Positions 28,732 through 36,345 of a DNA stretch of 48,226 nucleotides are shown here, one piece after another. Source of the DNA: CAZGSD01 sp964528305 (lineage in GTDB: Bacteria; Patescibacteriota; Gracilibacteria; UBA1369); contig CAZGSD010000005.1 in assembly GCA_964528305.1 (NCBI GenBank), positions 1 through 48,226 on the forward strand. Reading direction: 5' to 3'. The position numbers and the translations under genes were made by a program. The first letter of the stretch is position 1; every line of letters begins with the position of its first letter. The notes beneath the pieces are model-generated. The model was not told the origin of the DNA, made no database searches, and was given only the letters and a program-made list of their open reading frames with translations.

Positions 28732-28759
28732 ATTTTAACACAAAACCCCAAAACAACAA
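28732..28759 (-). promoter_or_regulatory. promoter of the gene at 28030-28701
   Basis: On the minus strand TTGTTG (28759-28754), a 16-base spacer and TAAAAT (28737-28732) with a TGTG extension. The 21 bases ending here match the surface-protein promoter at 8408 in 17 positions. The -10 ends 30 bases before the ATG. Confidence 0.5.
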
Positions 28760-28782
28760 AGACTAGCTATACTAATTATGCC

Positions 28783-29343
28783 TCACTGAGTAACCCTCTC
28801 TACATACTCACCTGTATCGGTATTTACACGTACAACATCACCTTCTTTGATAAAAAGCGGCACATTCACCTTGGCTCCAGTCTCTATAGTTACCTGCTTA
28901 GATCCACCCGTAGCGGTATCACCCTTATTTCCTGGGGGTGCATCAATCACCTTGAAATTCATTTTAGGCGGCAACTGAATAGTAAAAGGATTACCATCAA
29001 TAAACATCACAATCATTTCACTGCCGTCTATTATATAGTCAGTCATTTCACCAACATTTTCCAGCGGCAAAGTAAATTGCTCATAACTGGAGTTATCCAT
29101 AAAAGTCATATCAGTACCATCATTATACAAATATTGGGCATTGCGATACTCCACGCTAGCCTCCTCAATCACCTCACCACTACGGAAACTAACTTCAAAA
29201 ATTTTACCACTTTTAGCATTTTTCAACTTAGTTCTGGTAAAAGCGGCTCCCTTGCCAGGATTTACAAATTGATAACTCAAAATGATACAGGTATCGCCAT
29301 TATATTTAATAGCTAAACCTTTTTTAAAATCAGCTGTAATCAT
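28783..29343 (-). CDS. efp: translation elongation factor P
   Basis: EF-P enters the ribosomal E site to promote peptide bond formation at polyproline stretches. The 186-residue protein has all three beta-barrel domains: domain I with FKKGLAIKYNGDTCIILSYQ, domain II with SYEQFTLPLENVGEMTDYII, and domain III with KVIDAPPGNKGDTATGG and KQVTIETGAKVNVPLFIKEGD. The modification loop reads NPGKGAAFTR with lysine at position 31, equivalent to E. coli Lys34 (PGKGQAF), the site of beta-lysylation. The neighbouring upstream gene encodes an EpmA-like enzyme. It has its own promoter, 57 bases upstream of the ATG. Polyproline segments in window proteins (for example the M23 protein and the Pro/Thr protein) are plausible clients. 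Confidence 0.96.
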   Translation of the reverse strand: MITADFKKGLAIKYNGDTCIILSYQFVNPGKGAAFTRTKLKNAKSGKIFEVSFRSGEVIEEASVEYRNAQYLYNDGTDMTFMDNSSYEQFTLPLENVGEMTDYIIDGSEMIVMFIDGNPFTIQLPPKMNFKVIDAPPGNKGDTATGGSKQVTIETGAKVNVPLFIKEGDVVRVNTDTGEYVERVTQ

Positions 29344-29399
29344 AAAACTTCTAAATATTGTTGATAAGCCAGCCGGAGACTCCCCGATCAGCCGCGGCC

Positions 29400-29428
29400 A
29401 TATTAGACAGATTCAAAGCATCCGTCAA
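29400..29428 (-). promoter_or_regulatory. efp promoter
   Basis: On the minus strand TTGACG (29428-29423, 5 of 6), a 17-base spacer and TAATAT (29405-29400, 4 of 6) lie in the 108-base spacer between the EpmA-like gene and efp. The implied leader is about 50 bases. Confidence 0.6.
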
Positions 29429-29451
29429 ACCAACACAGTTAAACTCACCAA

Positions 29452-30825
29452 TTAAAGATCTTTATAAGGGAAAAACAAGACATTATTAATATCCTGATCA
29501 CCACAAAGTAGCATAATCAACCTGTCCACCCCCAAAGCGTTGCCACCAGATGGCGGCAGCCCCATCCGTAAAGCCTCCACAAAAGACTTATCCACGTCGT
29601 AAAGCGGTTTACCCATACTTGCCCGCTCCTCTCTTTCTAGTGACAACCGCCGCTCTTGCTCAACAGGATCGTTCAATTCACTAAAAGCATTACAAATTTC
29701 CAGTCCAGCTATATAAACCTCAAAGCGTTCAGCCAAACGACCATCCCTCTCACATCTCTTTGATAAAGCCGCCATCGACACCGGATAATCATACAGTATC
29801 ATTGGTTGCCCAAAACCGAGTCGCCCCTCTATCTCATTCATAAAAATCGCGAAAAAAGCATCCTCCCAAGTCAACTTGTCAAAAACCCCATACCCACGCT
29901 GCTCCGCAAGACTGCGCAAGCCCACATCATCAAAAAAGGTTTCCTCATCGACACCCGCAAACTCATTAAAAGCCTCCACTACGGTTATACGCCTCCAATC
30001 AGCCAGAACATCCACCTGCGCTGAACGCCCCTCAAACTTTTTCCAAAGAAATTTAACTAAAGCCTCGGTATCATCCATTATTTCCAGATAGGAAGCATAA
30101 GCCCTATACCATTCCAGCATCACAAACTCCGGGTTATGCCTCTGGCTAAAAGTTTCTTTATTACGGAAAGACCGCGTAATCTGAAAAATCTTTTCCAGCC
30201 CCCCCACCAATAATTTTTTCATGGCATATTCAGGAGAGGTGATCAAATACATCTCTTCTGACAATTTTTGATCAGCCGAAAAATCAGCCTCCAGCCGCGT
30301 CTGAAACACATCCAAATATGGCTCCATACCAGGCAATCGCACCAAAACAGGTGTATCCACCTCCACAAAACCTCGTTCCACAAAAAACTGCCTGATCATA
30401 GCCATGATCTGACCTCTTTTAATTAAATTATCCCTCAAAGAGGCGTTCAAAAGCATTTTTTGATAATTGGGGGCACTCGGCGTGGATATATAAAAATCTT
30501 CACAAGCCGCCAACTCCAACCACTTACCTCGAATAACAAAATTTTGCCCCTCGCCCCCGATGCCCACCTTTTCTAACACTTCCACCTCAACAATTGCCCC
30601 CACAATCGGCAAATCAACCGCCTCAACCACCACCCTGCCCGAATAATCCTGCAATATAAACCCTCTTTCCACCCCTCCAAGAACGCCACCGCCGGCTTCA
30701 TCCCACACCCCCATCACCCTACCAGCCACCACCCGCCCCACTAAACTAGAACTACCAACTAAATCAGCGATATAGCTATCGCGCCTCGATCGGGCCGGAT
30801 ATTTTTGCCGTCTATTACTGTCCAT
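29452..30825 (-). CDS. lysyl-tRNA synthetase paralogue, EpmA/GenX-like EF-P lysine ligase candidate
   Basis: A 457-residue class IIb enzyme. From about residue 125 the catalytic domain follows EpmA (PoxA/GenX) more than LysRS: MYLITSPEYAMKKLLVGGLE, FQITRSFRNKE, RHNPEFVMLEWYRAY, MILYDYPVSMAALSKR, AERFEVYIAGLEICNAFSEL and motif 3 NALGVDRLIML. EpmA has Ala and LysRS has Gly at the second residue of this motif; here it is Ala. Known EpmA proteins (~325 residues) lack an anticodon domain, but this one carries ~110 N-terminal residues that look like a shortened OB fold (LVGRVVAGRVMGVW, GFILQDYSGRVVVEA). It lies directly upstream of efp on the same strand, 108 bases away. It could instead be the cell's LysRS, so I leave the symbol blank. 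Confidence 0.75.
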   Translation of the reverse strand: MDSNRRQKYPARSRRDSYIADLVGSSSLVGRVVAGRVMGVWDEAGGGVLGGVERGFILQDYSGRVVVEAVDLPIVGAIVEVEVLEKVGIGGEGQNFVIRGKWLELAACEDFYISTPSAPNYQKMLLNASLRDNLIKRGQIMAMIRQFFVERGFVEVDTPVLVRLPGMEPYLDVFQTRLEADFSADQKLSEEMYLITSPEYAMKKLLVGGLEKIFQITRSFRNKETFSQRHNPEFVMLEWYRAYASYLEIMDDTEALVKFLWKKFEGRSAQVDVLADWRRITVVEAFNEFAGVDEETFFDDVGLRSLAEQRGYGVFDKLTWEDAFFAIFMNEIEGRLGFGQPMILYDYPVSMAALSKRCERDGRLAERFEVYIAGLEICNAFSELNDPVEQERRLSLEREERASMGKPLYDVDKSFVEALRMGLPPSGGNALGVDRLIMLLCGDQDINNVLFFPYKDL

Positions 30826-30837
30826 AACTTTTCGTAC

Positions 30838-30920
30838 TTATCAACATTTCTCCAAAACTTTTCCACCAGATTTATCACGTTTTCCACAAAATTTTACACT
30901 TTTCAACAGACTTATCCACA
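30838..30920. promoter_or_regulatory. phased array of DnaA-box-like 9-mers
   Basis: In the 99-base spacer between mfd and the EpmA-like gene, the plus strand carries TTATCAACA (30838), TTTTCCACC (30859), TTTTCCACA (30880), TTTTACACT (30892), TTTTCAACA (30900) and a perfect TTATCCACA (30912). All are in the same orientation. The spacings 30838-30859-30880-30900 are 20-21 bases, two helical turns. This is typical of a DnaA-binding cluster, either origin or regulatory. Confidence 0.55.
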
Positions 30921-30924
30921 GTAA

Positions 30925-33900
30925 TTACGATACTTTCACAGACGTAGCAAGGGCTTTTAAGCAGTTGTTCAATTCATCCACCCACTGAAAGCCCAAACTT
31001 TCCATGCGAATTTTCAATTTATTCCCAGAAATCATCCACTGATTATTATAATCCAACAAATTCATGATGTTTTCCGGTTTCACCAAATTACTCATATGTA
31101 AAATAACTTCCTTGTCTTTGGTTAAATAAACGCTTTCTGCCTTCACTCCAACTACACCCGCAGCTTTGGCATGCATTTTCATCTCTATCACTTTGAAAAA
31201 GTTCACTACCTCCAGCGGCAAATGGCCATATTCAGTCATTAATTCGTCTTTTACTTCTTTCAAATAATCCAGTGAATCAGCTCCAGATAATTTCTGATAT
31301 ACAGCAATTTTTTCCTTGGTATTTGTTATATATTTATCCGGAATAAAAGCGCTAATCGGCAATTCCACCATAATATCATCGGGCTCTTCCTCACGCAATA
31401 CCCTACCAGCCTTCAAATCCTCCACCGCCTTGTTCAGCATGCGTATAAAATGGCTGACGCCAACCACATTAATCACGCCATGCTGCTTGGCACCAAGTAT
31501 GTCACCAGCTCCACGGATTTCCAGATCTTTCATGGCAATCTGGAATCCAGAACCCAGTTCTGAAGCTTCCACAATGGCTTTGAGACGTTTTTTAGCATCC
31601 AGTTTTAACCTCTGCCCATGATACATGAAATAAGCATAAGCCTGACGTTTACTGCGTCCCACGCGCCCCCGTAATTGGTACAGCTGAGCCAAACCAAACT
31701 TTTCAGCATTATTTACTATCAAAGTATTGGCATTGGACAAATCTATACCATTTTCAATAATAGTCGACGACACCAACACATCAAATTTATGATCTTTAAA
31801 AGCCACTATTCGCTCTTCCAAATCGCCTGAGCCCAACTGCCCATGGGCCACTCCAAAGCGCGCCTCAGGGACCAAAACCCGTAATTTATCAGTCAAACTA
31901 TCAATAGTCTGCACTCTATTATGCAAAAAATAAACCTGCCCCCCACGCTGCACCTCATTCAAAATCGCCTCTCGTACCAACCCCATAGAAAACCTTCGCA
32001 CCTCAGTAATAACAGGCAAGCGCCCCGGTGGCGGAGTGGTAATAGTGGAAATGTCTCGCAACTTATTAAGAGCAATATTCAAAGTACGTGGAATCGGCGT
32101 AGCGGTCAGTGTTAAAAAATCGACATCAGCCTTCATTTGTTTAAACACTTCTTTTTGTTTCACCCCAAACCGCTGTTCTTCATCCACTATCACCAACCCC
32201 AACTCAGCAAAGACAATATCTTTTTGAAATAAGCGATGTGTACCAATAATGACATCTATTTCCCCCTTAGCCAGCTGCGCGACTATTTTTTTCTGCTCAC
32301 TTGGCGATCGAAAACGTGACAACATCTCCACTCTGACCCCAAAAGGCTCCATGCGCTTTTTAAATGACCGATAATGCTGGTCGGCCAAAATAGTAATTGG
32401 TGAAACCACAGCCGTCTGTTTTTTGTTCAAAAACGCCAAAAAAGCCGCTCTCATCGCCACTTCGGTTTTACCAAACCCCACATCCCCACAAACCAATCTA
32501 TCCATAGGGATTTCCCTTCCCATGTCATCCAACACATCCTTACAAGAGCGAAGCTGTCCTGGGGTTTCCTCATAACCAAAAGTCTTTTCAAACTCGCGCA
32601 TTTGAGCCTCCTTGTATTTAAAACTCTGTCCCACCGCACTTTTTCTTTCTGCGTAAATAGCAAGTAACTCACGGGCTATCTGTTCCGTCTCTTTTTTAAC
32701 TTTTTTAGTGATGGAATTCCATTCGGCCGAGCCAAGACGCGTCAATTTCGGTGGATTCTCATCAGCCCCAATAAATTTATTTACCTTATCCGCCTGGTCT
32801 ATAGGTACAAATAATTGATCATTCTCCGCATAGGAAATTTTCAGATACTCCTTGGTCAAATCATCAATTTTACGCTGTTCCAGCCCGGCAAACAGCCCAA
32901 TACCATGATCCACGTGCACCACATAATCCCCAGCTTTTAAACTGGCTAAAAAGTCCGTAAAAACCTTTTGGCTGGAAACATTTTTCTTTTCCTCCTGCAA
33001 CAAAGACACGTCGCGATCCGACAACACCGCCAATTTAATATCTGGGTTCTGAAAAGCCTGAGGGAAATGATCATCCCCATCAGCCTCCAACAAGAAAATT
33101 CGAAAATGCCCATAACCAAACTGGCTCAAATCTTCATTATAAGACAAGCCATTTTCAGTTAAAACCGTCCGCATGGCATCACGATGTTTGGTCATAATAA
33201 TAATATGCCAAGCCTCTTTTGTCTTTTCCTTCAAATCATTCACCAAATCATAAGCCCCACGATATTTCAGCACAGACAAATAATGCAAATGCAAATGACT
33301 GCTCTCATCTTCATTAAACGTCACAAAACTAGCCACCTGATTACGGGCATAAACATCATTAAATCCAGCATTCCAATCCTCATAAAATTCATCATATATC
33401 TCCAACTCATCCTCAACAATCAAATTATCCTTTCGCAGAGCATCCAAGAGTAAAGCATCTGTTTCTTCAAACAAAACCGGCCAAATTTCCAACAAATCCA
33501 GTTTTTCCTCAACAACTCCATCATTAGCTTCTAGATCATAGCTTTCTAAACTCTCCAGCTTATTAAAAGCAATATTTAAACGCACCGGAAAAGTAGCATT
33601 CACGGGAAATACAGATAAAGTATCTCCTACCCGAAAATATGTTCCAGGAATCAGCACAGGCTCTTCAGAAAGCTCGTAGCCCATAGCTATTAGTTTTTCA
33701 TAAAAATCCATTAAATTAATCTCATCACCACGGCGCAATCGCACCATAGAAGCCTCCAGCCACTCCAAGTCCGGCATACGCTTCAAAAGCTCAAAATACG
33801 GCAGCACCAAACATCTCTCTCCACTTGTACGAATCAGCGACAAAAGCTGCATCAATTTTATCTTTTTCTGCCTCTCAATTTTACTAAATCCACTTGATGA

Positions 33901-34167
33901 CAACCGGTTATCAAAGCCAATCGCCGGAGCCTGCTGCCAAACTTTTAAATCTCGAATCACAACGTCTGCGTCCCCAGGGTTATTAACAATCCATACACAT
34001 CCACGAAGCTTTTTCTGATCGCGCAAAGCATCCACCACAGTAAACACTTTGGAAGAATGATTGGCCGATCCCGAAACGCTAAAAGACTTGCGCCGGTCTA
34101 ACATATCCAAAAAACGTGCATTTAGCACAGTCGGTAAAAACCGTATCAGATTATTAAGCTTGCTCAT
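30925..34167 (-). CDS. mfd: transcription-repair coupling factor Mfd
   Basis: Mfd removes RNA polymerase stalled at DNA lesions and recruits UvrA. The 1080-residue protein begins with a UvrB-homology region (residues 1-~350), followed by the CarD-like RNA-polymerase interaction domain (AGDYVVHVDHGIGLFAGLEQ). The RecG-like translocase comes next: Walker A GDVGFGKTEVAMRA, TVVSPITILADQHY, DEEQ box VIVDEEQRFGVKQKE, TLTATPIPRTL, FLHNRVQTI and QLRGRVGRSKRQAYAYF. The C-terminal TRCF domain has FIPDKYITNTKEKIAVYQ. It is slightly shorter than the usual ~1150 residues, with losses probably in the N-terminal part. It lies 40 bases downstream of dnaN on the same strand, so the two are likely co-transcribed. 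Confidence 0.95.
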   Translation of the reverse strand: MSKLNNLIRFLPTVLNARFLDMLDRRKSFSVSGSANHSSKVFTVVDALRDQKKLRGCVWIVNNPGDADVVIRDLKVWQQAPAIGFDNRLSSSGFSKIERQKKIKLMQLLSLIRTSGERCLVLPYFELLKRMPDLEWLEASMVRLRRGDEINLMDFYEKLIAMGYELSEEPVLIPGTYFRVGDTLSVFPVNATFPVRLNIAFNKLESLESYDLEANDGVVEEKLDLLEIWPVLFEETDALLLDALRKDNLIVEDELEIYDEFYEDWNAGFNDVYARNQVASFVTFNEDESSHLHLHYLSVLKYRGAYDLVNDLKEKTKEAWHIIIMTKHRDAMRTVLTENGLSYNEDLSQFGYGHFRIFLLEADGDDHFPQAFQNPDIKLAVLSDRDVSLLQEEKKNVSSQKVFTDFLASLKAGDYVVHVDHGIGLFAGLEQRKIDDLTKEYLKISYAENDQLFVPIDQADKVNKFIGADENPPKLTRLGSAEWNSITKKVKKETEQIARELLAIYAERKSAVGQSFKYKEAQMREFEKTFGYEETPGQLRSCKDVLDDMGREIPMDRLVCGDVGFGKTEVAMRAAFLAFLNKKQTAVVSPITILADQHYRSFKKRMEPFGVRVEMLSRFRSPSEQKKIVAQLAKGEIDVIIGTHRLFQKDIVFAELGLVIVDEEQRFGVKQKEVFKQMKADVDFLTLTATPIPRTLNIALNKLRDISTITTPPPGRLPVITEVRRFSMGLVREAILNEVQRGGQVYFLHNRVQTIDSLTDKLRVLVPEARFGVAHGQLGSGDLEERIVAFKDHKFDVLVSSTIIENGIDLSNANTLIVNNAEKFGLAQLYQLRGRVGRSKRQAYAYFMYHGQRLKLDAKKRLKAIVEASELGSGFQIAMKDLEIRGAGDILGAKQHGVINVVGVSHFIRMLNKAVEDLKAGRVLREEEPDDIMVELPISAFIPDKYITNTKEKIAVYQKLSGADSLDYLKEVKDELMTEYGHLPLEVVNFFKVIEMKMHAKAAGVVGVKAESVYLTKDKEVILHMSNLVKPENIMNLLDYNNQWMISGNKLKIRMESLGFQWVDELNNCLKALATSVKVS

Positions 34168-34207
34168 CGAATATTATTCCGAAGCCTTATTCAAGATAAC
34201 GGAAACA

Positions 34208-35320
34208 TTATATCTTGAGAGGCATGATTATGTACATATAACTTTTTTCTGTTTCCTTGGTAACCCTGATTACAGCAGGAGACAGCTTGTCGTCAAGCTC
34301 TATTGTCACAGTATCAGCTTGAATAAAATTCAACGCATCCAATAAATACTGTGCATTAAGAGCAATTTTATTATTTTCTCCTTCCACTTTACCGCTTATT
34401 TCAGCCTTTTCTTCACCAACCTTGGTTTCATCAGTAGATACAGTTAACTTACCATCATTGGTAACAGAACACTTAATATTATTATTATTTTCCCTGGCAA
34501 ACAAAGCTACACGGCGTACAACCAGAGACAGCTCATCAGTTCGAACATCAACCCTTGTTTTACTACTTTTAGGAACAATTTTCTCATAATCAGGGAATTT
34601 TCCCTCTATCAAACGGGAAATCATCCGAGTGTCTCCAGCTACAAACAAAATCTGATTTTTCGATACCGTAATCTCAATATCCTCTGCGCTTGATTTGGCA
34701 ATAATTTTACCTAATTCAGCTATGGTACGAGCTGGAACAATAGCTTGCATGTTGAATTCTACAGGCTCTTTCAACATTAATTTTTTCTCAGCCAACCGAT
34801 AACTGTCAGTGGCCACCAACTTAATGCTATCCCTGTTTAAATCAAATAAAATCCCGGATAAAACTGGTCGAGCCGTGTTGGTAGCTGCCGCAAAAACAGT
34901 TTGAGCTATTCCCAAATCAAAATCTTGCCTAGAAACTCGGAAAAACTGGTCTTTACTCACCGTTGGTATCAAAGGAAACTCTTCGGCTGAAATACCTTTA
35001 ATTTTGGTTTGTGAGCTGGGAGCTTTAATTTGCAAAGTGTTACTTTCGTCCACAAACAATTCAACCTTTTCGTCCTTTAAAAGTGATATATAGCTCAAAA
35101 GAAGTTTGGCTGGAACGGTAATAGCCCCCTCAGCCTTAACCTCTGCGGCAATAAAACTTTGAATTGCTATCTCTAAATTAGTGCCTGCAAAATGGAGTTT
35201 ATCCCCCTCTGCCTTCAACAAAACATTGTTCAATACTGGCAGAGTAGTATTTTGATTGATGGCTTTGCCAACGATATTTAAAGCGCTATCCAGATCAGAC
35301 TGACTGCAAACGAGTTTCAT
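34208..35320 (-). CDS. dnaN: DNA polymerase III beta subunit (sliding clamp)
   Basis: The clamp encircles DNA as a dimer and tethers DNA polymerase III. The 370-residue protein has the three-domain structure: N-terminal MKLVCSQSDLDSALNIVGKA with TTLPVLNNVLLKAEGDKLHF, middle domain with ARPVLSGILFDLNRDSIKLV and ATDSYRLAEKKL, and the third domain ending in the usual hydrophobic-cleft tail SYMYIIMPLKI. The length is normal. The promoter is at 35360-35387, and a candidate origin lies upstream. dnaA is not in the window, so dnaN is not in the common dnaA-dnaN order. Confidence 0.96.
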   Translation of the reverse strand: MKLVCSQSDLDSALNIVGKAINQNTTLPVLNNVLLKAEGDKLHFAGTNLEIAIQSFIAAEVKAEGAITVPAKLLLSYISLLKDEKVELFVDESNTLQIKAPSSQTKIKGISAEEFPLIPTVSKDQFFRVSRQDFDLGIAQTVFAAATNTARPVLSGILFDLNRDSIKLVATDSYRLAEKKLMLKEPVEFNMQAIVPARTIAELGKIIAKSSAEDIEITVSKNQILFVAGDTRMISRLIEGKFPDYEKIVPKSSKTRVDVRTDELSLVVRRVALFARENNNNIKCSVTNDGKLTVSTDETKVGEEKAEISGKVEGENNKIALNAQYLLDALNFIQADTVTIELDDKLSPAVIRVTKETEKSYMYIIMPLKI

Positions 35321-35359
35321 ACAAATTTCTTATAAACAAAGTCCTTGAGAAGCCCGCTC

Positions 35360-35387
35360 ATTATAACTCCATCGCTCCCTCTTTCAA
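35360..35387 (-). promoter_or_regulatory. dnaN promoter
   Basis: On the minus strand TTGAAA (35387-35382, 5 of 6), a 16-base spacer and a perfect TATAAT (35365-35360), about 40 bases before the dnaN ATG. Confidence 0.7.
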
Positions 35388-35658
35388 GTAAAGCTTCAGA
35401 TTTCCACTTTTCAACAAACCAAAACCCCCAGTTAATAAACTAAAAGATATATTAATTTTTATTAATTGTAGAAATAGAGATCTATTTACTTTTTCTTCAC
35501 TTTGTTGTGCATGATGTTTAAACTTTTGTGCCTATTCCACAAGATCTTTAGGCTTTATTCCAATGTCTTTGTATATCTGATCATTATCAAATCATGTCCA
35601 TGTGGAAAAACTTACTTCTTGTGCAAAACTAGTTTAAAATCTCTGCAAAAGTATCTTT
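35388..35658. other. candidate chromosomal replication origin (oriC)
   Basis: A non-coding spacer between the divergent dnaN and VKOR genes. It has an AT-rich stretch (35431-35475, with ATTAATTTTTATTAATT) suited to unwinding. DnaA-box-like 9-mers lie nearby: TTTTCAACA (35408-35416), and on the other strand TCATGCACA (35514-35506), TTTTCCACA (35609-35601) and TTTTGCACA (35628-35620). Sampled lines left of it are C-rich over G, and lines right of it are G-rich over C. Origin identity is an inference; the cyanobacterial DnaA box TTTTCCACA and origins placed beside dnaN are known precedents. Confidence 0.5.
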
Positions 35659-35673
35659 TTGCACCAATCATTT

Positions 35674-36345
35674 ATGAACGATATTTTACCATCGGGTTCA
35701 AAAATCAAAAAATTATACACAGCCATGCTGCTTTTGACGCTTACAGCTCTATTTGTGACAGGAATTCTTGTTAGTTTGCATTTTAAAACAGCCGACACTG
35801 GCAGTTTTTGTAATCTTAATGATTATTGGAATTGTGATAAAGTTAATAAAAGTCCTTTTGCTGAAATTTTTGGTATACCAGTTTCTTTTCTAGGATTTGG
35901 CTTCTACCTTTTTTTCAGTGTTTTGCTTGTTATGAAACTGAAAAATTTTAATCTAGATAGATTGATTAAACCATTCAATACTAAACACCTACTTTGGTTG
36001 AGCAGCGGGATTGGCGTGGGGGGGGCGATTTGGATTTTTGCTTTGGAAACTACTTGGTCAGGCCCTCTACTACCCCTGGCTATACTAAAAGGCCTGATTT
36101 TTGTCGCGCTACAGTTATTACTATTATATAAATATAGGGGGAAAGAGTCTCCCGATCTAATACAGGCCGCTTTTCTACTCAGTCTTGTTTTAACCGGAGT
36201 CAATTTTTCACTTTATCTAAGCTTTATCGAGTTTTTTGTGTTAGAGGCTATTTGTGTTTTTTGTATCACACAGCAAATTTTAATTATATTAATCGCCCTG
36301 TTGAATACACAGGTTTTATGGCTTTTCAAAAATGAGCACAAATAA
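35674..36345 (+). CDS. vitamin K epoxide reductase (VKOR) family protein
   Basis: An integral membrane enzyme that reoxidises thiol oxidoreductases using quinone, feeding disulfide bond formation outside the cytoplasm. About five membrane segments are visible. The first loop has the conserved cysteine pair in SFCNLNDYWNCDKVN, followed by FAEIFGIPVSFLGFGFY, and the last segment carries the CxxC active site in EAICVFCITQQI. The protein is a bare VKOR domain without a fused thioredoxin domain. An upstream TTG at 35659 extends the frame, but the ATG at 35674 is preferred because it lies closer to the family start. The 3' end overlaps the patatin gene by 14 bases. Cysteine-containing surface proteins in this window are plausible clients. 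Confidence 0.9.
   Translation: MNDILPSGSKIKKLYTAMLLLTLTALFVTGILVSLHFKTADTGSFCNLNDYWNCDKVNKSPFAEIFGIPVSFLGFGFYLFFSVLLVMKLKNFNLDRLIKPFNTKHLLWLSSGIGVGGAIWIFALETTWSGPLLPLAILKGLIFVALQLLLLYKYRGKESPDLIQAAFLLSLVLTGVNFSLYLSFIEFFVLEAICVFCITQQILIILIALLNTQVLWLFKNEHK

Noticed and set aside
28717..29316. 199-codon plus-strand frame
   Set aside because: Antisense to efp, which is unambiguous.
29344..29451. Possible tRNA or riboswitch between the EpmA-like gene and efp
   Set aside because: No T-loop signature or acceptor pairing was found; it is better explained by the efp promoter and a short leader.
35502..35774. 90-codon plus-strand frame in the dnaN-VKOR spacer
   Set aside because: Starts at a TTG, overlaps the VKOR gene in another frame, and covers the AT-rich candidate origin.
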